From Polynucleobacter asymbioticus (lineage in GTDB: Bacteria > Pseudomonadota > Gammaproteobacteria > Burkholderiales > Burkholderiaceae), in the NCBI RefSeq assembly GCF_018687575.1, contig NZ_CP061297.1:1680821-1744820 (forward strand): a DNA stretch of 64,000 nucleotides, given 5' to 3'. The notes beneath the pieces are model-generated. The model was given only the letters and a program-made list of their open reading frames with translations. It was not told the DNA's origin and made no database searches. Both the position numbers and the translations under genes were made by a program. Positions 26,066 to 34,818 of the stretch are shown here, piece after piece. The first letter of the stretch is position 1, and each line of letters starts with the position of its first letter.

Positions 26066-26097
26066 AAATCGGGGCTTAACGCCCCGATTTTTATTTC
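26066..26097. terminator. Strong hairpin terminator between convergent small gene and coxC
   Basis: A 10-bp perfect stem AAATCGGGGC / GCCCCGATTT with a 5-nt loop (26066-26090) is followed by TTATTT on the plus strand. The minus strand side has TTTGTTTT. It probably terminates both the small plus-strand gene and the subunit III gene. Confidence 0.85.
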
Positions 26098-26098
26098 C

Positions 26099-26953
26099 TT
26101 ACATCCAGTAAACAGCGATGTAGAGGCCAAGCCAGACGACGTCAACGAAGTGCCAGTACCAAGCAGCACCTTCAAAGGCAAAATGGTTTTCAGCAGTAAA
26201 GTCACCACGGATCATACGACGCAACACAATCGCCAACATCAAGCCGCCAAGGAATACGTGGAAACCATGGAAGCCGGTCAACATAAAGAATGTTGAGCCA
26301 TAGATACCTGAAGTTAGTTTCAAATTCAGGTCAGCATAAGCGTGATAGTACTCATAAACCTGGAAACCTAGGAAGATAAGGCCCAGTAGAACCGTAGCCG
26401 CCAAGCCATTAATGGCTTGCTTCATATGGTTCTCACGAATTGCATGGTGAGCGTAAGTCACTGTTACACCTGAGCTCAGGAGCAATAAGGTATTGATGGT
26501 TGGAATTGGCCACGGACCCATGGTCGTGAATTTCTCTACCAAGCCAGCTGGGCCATCATTAGGCCAAACAGCCTGGAAGTCAGGCCAAATTAATTTGCTT
26601 TCGACATCACCCATCCAAGGCATCGCAATGTTGCGTGCATAGAACAAAGCCGCAAAGAATGCGCCGAAGAACATAATCTCTGAAAAGATGAACCAAGCCA
26701 TCGACCAGCGATAAGAAATATCTACGTTCACACCATTTTTGCCAGCATTAGACTCAGCAATAGTGTCCCCAAACCAGTTGTACAAAACGAATATCACCCA
26801 GAGCACACCGACTGCAGTTACTGGGCCGCCCCAAGCTGCATGGTTTACCCAACCAGACATACCGGCGCCAAAAGCAAGCAAACCTAAGGCCGCCGACGCT
26901 GGATGACTGGATAGTCCAGGAACGAAATAGTAAGGGGTTGAATTGGATGACAT
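26099..26953 (-). CDS. ctaE: Cytochrome c oxidase subunit III
   Basis: This is the core membrane subunit of the aa3-type oxidase. From ATG 26953 (AGAGAG upstream) it has 284 residues with seven hydrophobic segments, WFIFSEIMFFGAFFAALFYAR, TFFMLTGFHGFHVFLGG and the final WYWHFVDVVWLGLYIAVYW, all canonical. An in-frame TTG at 26971 is less likely. Confidence 0.95.
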   Translation of the reverse strand: MSSNSTPYYFVPGLSSHPASAALGLLAFGAGMSGWVNHAAWGGPVTAVGVLWVIFVLYNWFGDTIAESNAGKNGVNVDISYRWSMAWFIFSEIMFFGAFFAALFYARNIAMPWMGDVESKLIWPDFQAVWPNDGPAGLVEKFTTMGPWPIPTINTLLLLSSGVTVTYAHHAIRENHMKQAINGLAATVLLGLIFLGFQVYEYYHAYADLNLKLTSGIYGSTFFMLTGFHGFHVFLGGLMLAIVLRRMIRGDFTAENHFAFEGAAWYWHFVDVVWLGLYIAVYWM

Positions 26954-26982
26954 CTTATTCTCTCTATTCAATCAAAAAATAA

Positions 26983-27177
26983 TCAATGGGATACAACTGC
27001 TTTAACTATCAACAGGAGTATGCCCATAAAAATCAAGGCACCCACAACTCCCGCAATAACAATGTGGACAAAACTTAATGAAGCTACATCTTCCTGCAAT
27101 CCTGATTTTTTACGCACGCCCAAGAAGGCCCACAATACAGCGATCATCGATTGCATAAAAGTACTTTTCTTACTCAT
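26983..27177 (-). CDS. Small membrane protein, DUF2970 family
   Basis: This 64-residue protein has VLWAFLGVRKKSG, which is typical of DUF2970, and one membrane helix near residues 36-60. It lies between ctaG (4-bp overlap) and ctaE, the regular position in Burkholderiales oxidase operons. Its molecular role is unknown. Confidence 0.82.
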   Translation of the reverse strand: MSKKSTFMQSMIAVLWAFLGVRKKSGLQEDVASLSFVHIVIAGVVGALIFMGILLLIVKAVVSH

Positions 27178-27767
27178 GACGCCGTTTTCGATTTAGGAGT
27201 TGTTGAGCCTGCTGGCTGCTGACCAACCCCCAATTCAAAGAAGGTGTACGACAAGGTAATGGTTTTCACATCAGCGGGTAGTCCCGCATCAATCACAAAC
27301 ACCACTGGCATCTTCTTCATTTCATGAGGCGCCAAAGTTTGCTGCTGAAAACAAAAACAATCTAACTTAGTGAAGAACTCCATGGCACTTTTAGGTGCGT
27401 AACTCGGAATAGCTTGAGCGTCTACAGAGCGGCTCAAATTATTTGTTACCTCATAAACAATCTCGGTCATTTCGCCAGGATGAACTTCTAAAAAGTTTTT
27501 TACTGGGCGAAACGTAAAAGGTCCGCGGCTATTGGAATCAAACTCGATAGTCACCTTACGGGAATAGTCCACTTGAGTATTGCCAACCTTATTGGCGCTA
27601 TAGGCTCGAATCCCGTAATCGTTCTTGCTAGTGACGACGTTAATACCGGTCACTTCGCACAAAGCTTTATACATTGGCACTAGTGCATAACCAAAACCAA
27701 ACATCATCACTGAAGCGATCAAGAGCTTCAGCAAGATTTGGCGGTTAACGGAGGCAATAGCAGACAT
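27174..27767 (-). CDS. ctaG: Cytochrome c oxidase assembly protein CtaG (COX11)
   Basis: COX11 delivers copper to the CuB site of subunit I. The 197-residue protein has an N-terminal membrane segment (about 10-32), an immunoglobulin-like periplasmic domain and the copper motif KLDCFCFQQQTL (CFC). Its place between subunits I and III fits. Confidence 0.95.
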   Translation of the reverse strand: MSAIASVNRQILLKLLIASVMMFGFGYALVPMYKALCEVTGINVVTSKNDYGIRAYSANKVGNTQVDYSRKVTIEFDSNSRGPFTFRPVKNFLEVHPGEMTEIVYEVTNNLSRSVDAQAIPSYAPKSAMEFFTKLDCFCFQQQTLAPHEMKKMPVVFVIDAGLPADVKTITLSYTFFELGVGQQPAGSTTPKSKTAS

Positions 27768-27783
27768 GATTATTCAGCGGGCT

Positions 27784-27915
27784 TTAACCCAATAAGCCCC
27801 GTTTAATCAGGATGCCGAGGAAGAACACGACGACGACACTTAAAAGAATAAAACCCAATCTGCGGTTACTGGCAGATTGGGATTTGTGTGCGGCTAGTTT
27901 AGATTCCTGCAGCAT
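27784..27915 (-). CDS. Cytochrome oxidase small assembly protein-like, 43 residues
   Basis: A tiny reading frame from ATG 27915, overlapping the ctaD stop by 17 bp, encodes a basic N-terminal half (KLAAHKSQSASNRRLG) and one membrane helix (FILLSVVVVFFLGILIKRG). A single-pass small protein at this position, between subunit I and COX11, is common in betaproteobacterial oxidase operons. It is too short for domain proof; the call rests on position, overlap and topology. Confidence 0.7.
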   Translation of the reverse strand: MLQESKLAAHKSQSASNRRLGFILLSVVVVFFLGILIKRGLLG

Positions 27916-29518
27916 GTAACTCTGCAGCAGTTGGAGGTGTTTCAAATGTGTGGTGTGGCGCTGGTGATGGCACTGTCCACTCCAAACCTTTAGCACCATC
28001 CCATGGCTTCATTGAAGCTTTTTCGCCCTTGCCGTTGTAAGCTGGCAAAACAACGAAAAGCAAGAAGTAAACCTGAGACAAACCAAAACCAAGCGCGCCA
28101 ATAGAGGCAATCGTGTTGAAATCAGCGAACTGAGTTGGGTAGTCAGCGTAACGACGTGGCATACCTGCTAAGCCCAAGAAGTGCATTGGGAAGAAGGTGA
28201 TGTTAAAGAAAATCATGGAAGTCCAGAAATGGATCTTGCCGCGAGTTTCATTAGCCATGTAGCCAGTCCACTTTGGACACCAGTAATAGAAACCAGCAAA
28301 CATGGCAAACAATGAGCCAGCTACCAAAACATAGTGGAAGTGGGCAACTACGTAGTATGTATCTTGTAAGCCAATATCAATTGGTGCCATCGCTAGAATC
28401 AATCCAGTGAAGCCACCCATTGTGAATACGAAAATAAATCCAACTGACCACAACATTGGAGTTTCAAAGGTCATGGAACCTTTCCACATAGTTGCAACCC
28501 AGTTAAAAATCTTGACGCCTGTTGGAACTGCAATCAACATCGTGGCGTACATAAAGAACAGTTGGCCAGTAACCGGCATACCAGTTGCAAACATGTGGTG
28601 AGCCCAAACGATGAATGACAAGATCGCAATAGATGCGGTTGCATAAACCATTGAGCTATAGCCAAACAAAGTTTTTCTTGAAAAAGCAGGAATGATTTCG
28701 CTCACGATTCCAAATGCCGGAAGAATCATGATGTAAACCTCAGGGTGACCAAAGAACCAGAAAATATGCTGGAACATAATTGGATCACCACCACCAACTG
28801 CAGAGAAGAAAGAAGTGCCGAAGTGACGATCTGTCAAAACCATGGTGATCGCGCCTGCCAATACCGGCATCACAGCGATTAACAAGTAAGCAGTAATCAA
28901 CCATGTCCAGCAGAACATTGGCATCTTCATCAAAGTTAAGCCAGGAGCGCGCATATTCAAGATGGTCACGATGATGTTAATCGAGCCCATGATTGAAGAG
29001 GCACCCAACAAATGGAGTGCAAAGATGGCCATATCTAAACCTGGGCCCATCTGTGATGTCAGTGGAGCATATAAAGTCCAACCGCCAGCAGGAGCGCCAC
29101 CAGGGGCTAAGAATGAACCAAATAACAAGCAAGCAGCTACTGGCAAAATCCAGAAGCTAAAGTTATTCATACGTGCGAAAGCCATATCTGATGCGCCGAT
29201 TTGAACGGGGATCATCCAGTTCGCAAATCCAACGAATGCAGGCATGATCGCGCCGAACACCATCACCAAACCGTGCATCGTAGTTAACTGATTGAAGAAC
29301 TCAGGTCGCAAGAATTGCAGGCCCGGTTGGAATAGCTCCAAACGAATACCCAAAGCCATCACGCCACCAGCCAACAAGCTAATGAATGAGAAGATCAAAT
29401 ACATCGTACCGATGTCTTTGTGATTCGTTGCGAACAACCAACGACGCCAGCCATGTGGCGTGTGATCATCGTGTGCGTGATCGTGTGCGTGATCGTGGGT
29501 GGTAGAGACTGTGCTCAT
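27899..29518 (-). CDS. ctaD: Cytochrome c oxidase subunit I
   Basis: This is the catalytic heme a / heme a3-CuB subunit. At 539 residues it has 12 membrane segments, heme ligand MHGLVMVFG, CuB/Tyr motif FGHPEVYIMILPAFG, HHMFATGM, and the double-His VAHFHYVLV. The N terminus is His/Asp-rich (HDHAHDHAHDD), a possible metal-binding extension. It is read after subunit II with a 40-bp gap. Confidence 0.97.
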   Translation of the reverse strand: MSTVSTTHDHAHDHAHDDHTPHGWRRWLFATNHKDIGTMYLIFSFISLLAGGVMALGIRLELFQPGLQFLRPEFFNQLTTMHGLVMVFGAIMPAFVGFANWMIPVQIGASDMAFARMNNFSFWILPVAACLLFGSFLAPGGAPAGGWTLYAPLTSQMGPGLDMAIFALHLLGASSIMGSINIIVTILNMRAPGLTLMKMPMFCWTWLITAYLLIAVMPVLAGAITMVLTDRHFGTSFFSAVGGGDPIMFQHIFWFFGHPEVYIMILPAFGIVSEIIPAFSRKTLFGYSSMVYATASIAILSFIVWAHHMFATGMPVTGQLFFMYATMLIAVPTGVKIFNWVATMWKGSMTFETPMLWSVGFIFVFTMGGFTGLILAMAPIDIGLQDTYYVVAHFHYVLVAGSLFAMFAGFYYWCPKWTGYMANETRGKIHFWTSMIFFNITFFPMHFLGLAGMPRRYADYPTQFADFNTIASIGALGFGLSQVYFLLFVVLPAYNGKGEKASMKPWDGAKGLEWTVPSPAPHHTFETPPTAAELHAAGI

Positions 29519-29558
29519 GGATTACTCCAGTTTAGTTTGATCTGTATTAATAAATAAA

Positions 29559-30716
29559 TTACTTGCCAGCGCGCGCAGAAACAATATCTTGGGTTTGAAT
29601 AATCTCGCCCGTTTTATTGCCCCAAGCATTGCGGGTGTAGGTCATAACAGCAGCAATATCGCCATCAGAAATCACACCAGCCCACTTCGGCATTGCACCC
29701 TTACCATTGATAAGAATGTCGTATTGAGCCGCTTTTGGTCCAAGAACCATCTTGCTGCCATCAAGTGCTGGGAATGCACCCGCACCTTTGCCATTTGGCT
29801 GGTGGCAAGCTGCGCAGTTGGCTGCATAGACCTTAGCGCCACGCTCTTTTTGCTCATCCAAGGTGTAAACCTTGGTTGGATCATCAGAAGCCGCGCCCAT
29901 TTCTTTTTTCTTCTCGTTTACCCACTTGGTGTAATCCTCTTGGGAAACTACTCTCACTACGATCGGCATAAAAGCGTGCTGTGCACCGCATAACTCCGAA
30001 CATTGACCGCGGAAAGTGCCGATCTTATCTGCACGGAACCAGGTATCGCGGACAAAACCAGGAATCGCATCTTGCTTTACGCCAAAGGCTGGAACTGCCC
30101 ACGCATGAATCACGTCATTTGCAGTGGTAATCATGCGAATCTTTTTGCCAACTGGGACAACCATTTCGTTGTCTACTTCCATCAAATACGTATTTGATTT
30201 TGCTTCCAAGTTATTAATGGCTTCACGTGGTGTGGATAAGGTGGATAAAAAGCTAATACCTTCACCCTCACCCTTAATGTAGTCGTAACCCCACTTCCAC
30301 TGATAACCAGTGGTCTTAATGGTGATATCAGAATTGGTTGTGTCTTTCATCGCTACAACTGTTTTTGTTGCAGGCAAAGCCATACCGATAACAATCAACA
30401 ATGGAATCACCGTCCAGATAATCTCAACAGTGGTGCTTTCGTGGAAAGAAGCAGATTTAGCACCCAAAGATTTACGGTGCTTGAGGATGGAATAGAACAT
30501 CACCCCAAAAACACCAACAAAAATCAGTGCGCAAATAATCAACATCATCCAATGCAACCAATGGATTTCTTGCATGATTTTGGTCGCCGCGGGGGTAAAG
30601 TTCAGCTGGTTTACAGCCGGACCACCTGGCATATCTTCTGATGCCTGTGCAATTGCAGTGCCAAAGGCTGCTACTAAGTAGAGCGAAGCCCTAGTGACTT
30701 TTCCAAATAAATTCAT
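29559..30716 (-). CDS. coxB: Cytochrome c oxidase subunit II with fused cytochrome c domain (caa3 type)
   Basis: Subunit II carries CuA and accepts electrons. The 385-residue precursor has a signal peptide, two membrane hairpin segments (about 53-75 and 95-115), CuA ligands in ADVIHAW... and CSELCGAQHAFM, and a C-terminal class I cytochrome c domain with CAACH near residue 301. The fusion makes this a caa3 oxidase. It is the first gene of the minus-strand oxidase operon. Confidence 0.96.
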   Translation of the reverse strand: MNLFGKVTRASLYLVAAFGTAIAQASEDMPGGPAVNQLNFTPAATKIMQEIHWLHWMMLIICALIFVGVFGVMFYSILKHRKSLGAKSASFHESTTVEIIWTVIPLLIVIGMALPATKTVVAMKDTTNSDITIKTTGYQWKWGYDYIKGEGEGISFLSTLSTPREAINNLEAKSNTYLMEVDNEMVVPVGKKIRMITTANDVIHAWAVPAFGVKQDAIPGFVRDTWFRADKIGTFRGQCSELCGAQHAFMPIVVRVVSQEDYTKWVNEKKKEMGAASDDPTKVYTLDEQKERGAKVYAANCAACHQPNGKGAGAFPALDGSKMVLGPKAAQYDILINGKGAMPKWAGVISDGDIAAVMTYTRNAWGNKTGEIIQTQDIVSARAGK

Positions 30717-30805
30717 CTTATTCTCTGTTTATTGTCATGAGCTTCTGCAGCAATACAGCTTCAGAAAGCCCAAAAAAACGGTATCAAGCAATTCAACTAG
30801 CGCTA

Positions 30806-30811
30806 ATTATA
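30806..30811 (-). promoter_or_regulatory. Probable -10 element of the oxidase operon
   Basis: TATAAT on the minus strand, about 90 bp upstream of the coxB start, lies in the 180-bp gap before the methyltransferase gene. The upstream -35 region (TTGTTG/TTTGTT) is a poor match with non-ideal spacing, so an activator or other sigma factor may be used. Confidence 0.45.
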
Positions 30812-30896
30812 GGGTTATTTAGACTCAACAACAAACCAGCTGAACTGGGCTAGCCTCAATCTTGGCAATGGTTTAAAAGATAGTGAATACTCACAC

Positions 30897-31700
30897 TTAA
30901 GCAGAATCACTCCTAGTCTTGCGTCCGATTTGGTTTAGATCAATATAAGCGACATGATCTTGTGATTTAGCAAGGTGCTTACCCAAAGCCCAGGCATGCC
31001 CATAAATCACTTCTAAGGTCAGTTTTTTGGGTAATAAAGTAGTTAAGGGGCTATTTTGATCAATAGGATCAAGCAAATGGAGTGCCTTGGCATCTGAGAG
31101 CAGGATGTCATCACTGTCATAGTCCAGTCCCAAGAACTCCATATCCATGACTGGGTCTGAGAAGCGCTCACCCAGCAAAGCATCCCCCATATCGTGCATA
31201 TCCCAAGGGCTAGCCAAGCTCTTGAGCGGTAATTGCTGAGTCAACATCTCGGATCGAAGTTCTTTAGCGGTATCCGGACCTAGATAACTGAAAGTCAGCA
31301 ATCCACCCTCCTTCAGTACCCGCCAGCACTCTTGCAAAAAATGCTCGGGATCAGATAAGTCTTGAATGAAAAGAACGCTCACTACTAAATCGACAGAATT
31401 ACTAGGGAGGTTGATGCGGCCTGTTTTTTTGTAGTCATTAAGTGAAATCACAGATGCCGATTTCATTCTTGAATTCCACAATCGAGCCGTCCGTAATTTC
31501 AATAAATCAAAACCCGTTATTTGAGATTCCGGTGCACTATGAAAGCGAAGGCCTGGAAAACGTTTCGTCAGAAAAGGAGCATGCGCTCCAGGGAAATCTG
31601 GAAGTAACAAGACGTCCTTTACTTCTAGCTTAACGATGTCTAATTTTTGCAACATGCGAGCTGCAATTTCATCCTGAAGCCATCTAATTGATTGGGTCAT
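30897..31700 (-). CDS. BioC-like SAM-dependent methyltransferase with degenerate SAM motif
   Basis: From ATG 31700 the protein has 267 residues. The middle and C-terminal parts resemble BioC (malonyl-ACP O-methyltransferase of biotin synthesis): LPSNSVDLVVSVLFIQDL, ECWRVLKEGGLLTFSYLGPDTAKELR and WDMHDMGDALLGERFSDPVMD. The usual glycine-rich motif I (DLGCGTG type) is not recognisable; the matching place reads LLLPDFPGAHAP. It may be a BioC with altered SAM site or a related protein with another role. No other biotin-synthesis gene is nearby. The start is 23 bp from the divergent comF-like gene. Confidence 0.7.
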   Translation of the reverse strand: MTQSIRWLQDEIAARMLQKLDIVKLEVKDVLLLPDFPGAHAPFLTKRFPGLRFHSAPESQITGFDLLKLRTARLWNSRMKSASVISLNDYKKTGRINLPSNSVDLVVSVLFIQDLSDPEHFLQECWRVLKEGGLLTFSYLGPDTAKELRSEMLTQQLPLKSLASPWDMHDMGDALLGERFSDPVMDMEFLGLDYDSDDILLSDAKALHLLDPIDQNSPLTTLLPKKLTLEVIYGHAWALGKHLAKSQDHVAYIDLNQIGRKTRSDSA

Positions 31701-31723
31701 TCGCTCAGTATACTCAGCGACCC

Positions 31724-32467
31724 ATGCGAACAATAGAGAATATTTTCGAAGTTATTTCTTCTCGCTTATTGCCAAGTGCTTGCATTGTTTGCGGCGTGTT
31801 TGGGCAACGTACGGTCTGCGTTGACTGCTCTTCTCGACTTGCCTTAGAGCAACTATTGAATTACGAATGTTGTCAGCAGTGCGGGCTCACTCTTCAAGTA
31901 AGCGAACTCAAAGATAAACGTTGTCAAGAGTGTGCCTTCAATGCACCCTACTTTGATCAGACCTTTTGCCTTGATCGCTACGATGGCAGACTGCAATCCG
32001 CTTTGCATCAATTGAAATATCAACGACGACTTGCTTACGCTCACGGACTGGCATCAGCATGGAATCATCTCATGCCCAAAGACCTCCATTCTTTACAAGC
32101 AGACTTTTTACTTCCGGTACCACTCAGTCCGGAAAAATTGTGTTTACGTGGTTTTAATCAAAGTTGGGAATTAGCCAGGCGAATTCATTGTGACAAACGC
32201 ATTCATAAAAACCCGCACATTCTGAAGCGCCATCATCACAACCGACATCAGGCTTCTGAAAATCGTGCCAATCGTCAACTCGCTATTCAAGATATGTTCT
32301 TCATCAACCCTCGATATCAAGGCCAACTGGCGTCGACCTCAGTAATCGTATTTGATGATGTCATGACAAGCGGGGCAACCTTGAATGAAATCGCTCGCGT
32401 ATTGAAGGACAATGGCGTATCTCGTGTTATTAATTGGGTTCTACTAAGAACACTTCGTCCATCGTAA
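31724..32467 (+). CDS. ComF family phosphoribosyltransferase-like protein
   Basis: This 247-residue protein from ATG 31724 has an N-terminal zinc-ribbon (CIVCG...CVDC, CCQQCG...CQEC) and a C-terminal PRTase domain with VIVFDDVMTSGATLNEI, the PRPP-binding loop. ComF/GntX proteins are linked to DNA uptake or carbon use; the exact substrate is not known. Order with trmL (10-bp gap) suggests co-transcription. Confidence 0.88.
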   Translation: MRTIENIFEVISSRLLPSACIVCGVFGQRTVCVDCSSRLALEQLLNYECCQQCGLTLQVSELKDKRCQECAFNAPYFDQTFCLDRYDGRLQSALHQLKYQRRLAYAHGLASAWNHLMPKDLHSLQADFLLPVPLSPEKLCLRGFNQSWELARRIHCDKRIHKNPHILKRHHHNRHQASENRANRQLAIQDMFFINPRYQGQLASTSVIVFDDVMTSGATLNEIARVLKDNGVSRVINWVLLRTLRPS

Positions 32468-32477
32468 AGATCTGAGC

Positions 32478-32948
32478 ATGTTTAACATTGTTTTATTCGA
32501 ACCAGAAATTCCGCCCAATACAGGCAACATCATTCGCCTGTGTGCAAACACAGGTGCAAAACTCCATCTCATCGAGCCGCTTGGCTTCCCCATGGAAGAT
32601 GCCAAACTTCGTAGAGCAGGGCTGGACTATCACGAGTTTGCCAAAGTAAAAGTTCATAAAAACTGGTCGCAGTTTCTTGCTGATGAACAGCCTAAGCCAG
32701 AACATATTTTTGCCTTGACCACTAAGGGGTCTGGCAAGTTTCATGATGGCAAATATTCGCCCGAAGATTATTTTGTTTTTGGCTCAGAAACCAAAGGCAT
32801 TACTGAAGAAGTGAGAAATTCGATCCCAGCGCCCAATCAAATGCGCTTAGCGATGCAAGATAGTAGCCGTAGCCTGAATCTCTCGAACACGGTAGCAATT
32901 GTGGTTTATGAAGCTTGGCGCCAAAACGGATTACTTGGCGGAAGTTAA
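32478..32948 (+). CDS. trmL: tRNA (cytidine(34)-2'-O)-methyltransferase
   Basis: TrmL methylates the wobble base of tRNA-Leu. The 156-residue SPOUT protein has the opening FNIVLFEPEIPPNTGNIIRL, FGSETKGI and the C-terminal knot segment MRLAMQDSSRSLNLSNTVAIVVYE. Length fits the minimal SPOUT fold. Its stop is 5 bp from the convergent gpsA stop. Confidence 0.94.
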   Translation: MFNIVLFEPEIPPNTGNIIRLCANTGAKLHLIEPLGFPMEDAKLRRAGLDYHEFAKVKVHKNWSQFLADEQPKPEHIFALTTKGSGKFHDGKYSPEDYFVFGSETKGITEEVRNSIPAPNQMRLAMQDSSRSLNLSNTVAIVVYEAWRQNGLLGGS

Positions 32949-32953
32949 GAAGC

Positions 32954-33976
32954 TTAAACTTCAACCTTGGGGTCGCGACCCATCAGCTTTTTTACCGCCT
33001 CATGCGGTGACAGTTTTCCAGACAAGACTTCGCCCATCATGGCAGTAATTGGCATCTCGACACCCAGACGTGTCGCTAAATTGCCAACCGCGGAGGCGCA
33101 CAAGACGCCTTCAGCCACATGTCCTAAGCTACCCAAGATTTCAGGTAAAGGCTTTCCTTCCGCAAGCGCCAAACCAACACGACGATTACGCGAGAGATCG
33201 CCAGTGGCAGTCAATATCAAATCTCCTACGCCAGTCAGCCCCATACAAGTCTCTGGCCGGCCGCCAGCAGCCTTTACTAAGCGCATCATTTCTGCGAGGC
33301 CACGAGTTAATACTGCAGCACGAGCATTTAAACCAAGGTCTAGGCCATCACCAATACCAGCAGCAATTGCCAGGACGTTTTTAATCGCACCACCCAGCTC
33401 AACTCCAACCAAATCGTCACTGGCATAGATACGCATATTGCCGTGATGAAAAGCGCCCTGAACAATGTCACATAAGGTATTTGATTTACTAGCAATCGTT
33501 AATGCGCAGGGCATGCCATTGCCAACTTCTTGCGCAAAACTAGGTCCAGATAAAGCACCGTAAGAATGCTGAAGGCCATGACTATGTAACTGATCTTCGC
33601 GCGCTACTACTTGGTGTGGTAACAAAGTAGTGCTGGGCTCTAAGCCCTTGCACAACCAAACGATATTCAGCGGGTGCTTTGTGAGGCGCAGTACCTGAGC
33701 TACTGTTTCTGACAAACCTGACATTGGAGTTGCAATCACCAAAAGATCATTCTCAGAAAGGCGTTCAATGGCACTGTCAAAATTCACTTCTAATTGCAAG
33801 CCTTTAGGCAAGATGACGCCAGGCAAATAATCCACGTTCTCGCCCGACTTTTGAATACCTTCTAACTGCTTAGCGCTTCTTGACCACAAACACACGTCGC
33901 CTGACTGAAGATGGCGCGCTGCTTGCGCTGCCATAGCAGTGCCCCATGAACCAGCTCCAAGCAGCGTCACTTTCAT
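32954..33976 (-). CDS. gpsA: Glycerol-3-phosphate dehydrogenase [NAD(P)+]
   Basis: GpsA makes glycerol 3-phosphate from DHAP for phospholipid synthesis. At 340 residues it has VTLLGAGSWGTAMA (Rossmann), WLCKGLEPSTTLLPHQV, ALSGPSFAQEV, GAIKNVLAIAAGIGDGL (catalytic Lys) and RNRRVGLALAEG. It ends the operon rhodanese - grxC - secB - gpsA; the secB-gpsA pairing is common in proteobacteria. Confidence 0.97.
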   Translation of the reverse strand: MKVTLLGAGSWGTAMAAQAARHLQSGDVCLWSRSAKQLEGIQKSGENVDYLPGVILPKGLQLEVNFDSAIERLSENDLLVIATPMSGLSETVAQVLRLTKHPLNIVWLCKGLEPSTTLLPHQVVAREDQLHSHGLQHSYGALSGPSFAQEVGNGMPCALTIASKSNTLCDIVQGAFHHGNMRIYASDDLVGVELGGAIKNVLAIAAGIGDGLDLGLNARAAVLTRGLAEMMRLVKAAGGRPETCMGLTGVGDLILTATGDLSRNRRVGLALAEGKPLPEILGSLGHVAEGVLCASAVGNLATRLGVEMPITAMMGEVLSGKLSPHEAVKKLMGRDPKVEV

Positions 33977-34002
33977 GATCTGTGGGCTTTAATTAAATCA
34001 AC

Positions 34003-34524
34003 TTAGTGAGGAAGAATGATTTTGCTTTCATCGGCAGATTCACCTTCCGTTGCAGCTGCTTGGGCAGCCTGCATCAGGCGGTGTTCATACATGCCGTGGA
34101 AATTAATCTCATTTAAATGGATAGGCTGGAAACCTGCGCGGCTAATGGTGTCAGCAATATTGGAGCGCAAGTAAGGATACAAAATCGTTGGGCAAGCAAT
34201 ACCTAACATCGGATCAATTTGCTCCGGAGGGATATTGCTAAATTCAAAAATACCTGCTTGCTTCGCCTCAACCAAAAACAGTGCCTTGCTATCAACTTTG
34301 GCAGTTACTGTCGCAATTAAAGCAACTTCAAAAATCTCATCACCCAAACGAGTAACAGCAACATCTACCTCAACCTCTACTTGAGGCTCAGCTGAAACCA
34401 ATAAAATCTGTGGGGCATGTGGCTGTTCTAAAGATAAATCCTTGAGGTAGATCCGCTGAATACGGAAACCAGGCTCTTTTGAGTTATCAGCTGCATCTGG
34501 AGTGGAGGTAGTTTGTTCAGTCAT
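34003..34524 (-). CDS. secB: Protein-export chaperone SecB
   Basis: SecB holds preproteins unfolded and delivers them to SecA. From ATG 34524 it has 173 residues with [62 protein letters not shown], all characteristic. The C terminus [14 protein letters not shown] is acidic. A longer frame to 34578 overlaps grxC and lacks support. Confidence 0.96.
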   Translation of the reverse strand: MTEQTTSTPDAADNSKEPGFRIQRIYLKDLSLEQPHAPQILLVSAEPQVEVEVDVAVTRLGDEIFEVALIATVTAKVDSKALFLVEAKQAGIFEFSNIPPEQIDPMLGIACPTILYPYLRSNIADTISRAGFQPIHLNEINFHGMYEHRLMQAAQAAATEGESADESKIILPH

Positions 34525-34546
34525 GGAAAACTTTCTGAGTAATTTT

Positions 34547-34801
34547 TTAAGCCAATAGTGGATCAAGTTGACCGGCACGATCTAAGGCTACTAGATCGTC
34601 ATAACCACCAACATGGGTTTCACCAATATAAATTTGCGGCACTGTGCGACGGCCCGTACGAGTCATCATGATCTCGCGCTGCGCAGGATCGCGATCAATC
34701 AAGATCTTCTCTAGATTTGCAACGCCTTTCTTCTGCAATAGCTTCTCCGCCATAACGCAGTAGGGGCAAACTTGGGTGCTGTACATTGTGACTGGTGGCA
34801 T
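34547..34801 (-). CDS. grxC: Glutaredoxin 3
   Basis: A GSH-dependent disulfide oxidoreductase of 84 residues. The active site is [12 protein letters not shown] (CPYC, Cys near 12 and 15) and the GSH-binding motifs are RTVPQIYIG and HVGGYDDL. It lies between rhodanese and secB, with the glutathione synthesis genes elsewhere in the window. Confidence 0.96.
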   Translation of the reverse strand: MPPVTMYSTQVCPYCVMAEKLLQKKGVANLEKILIDRDPAQREIMMTRTGRRTVPQIYIGETHVGGYDDLVALDRAGQLDPLLA

Positions 34802-34818
34802 AACTGAGACCCGCTGAA

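Noticed and set aside
29455..29500. Short direct repeat GTGATCGTGTGC near the ctaD start
   Set aside because: It encodes the His/Asp-rich N terminus (HDHAHDHAHDD) of subunit I, so it is a codon repeat and not an array.
33049..33428. Plus-strand frames over gpsA
   Set aside because: Antisense to conserved gpsA motifs and overlapping each other; no independent support.
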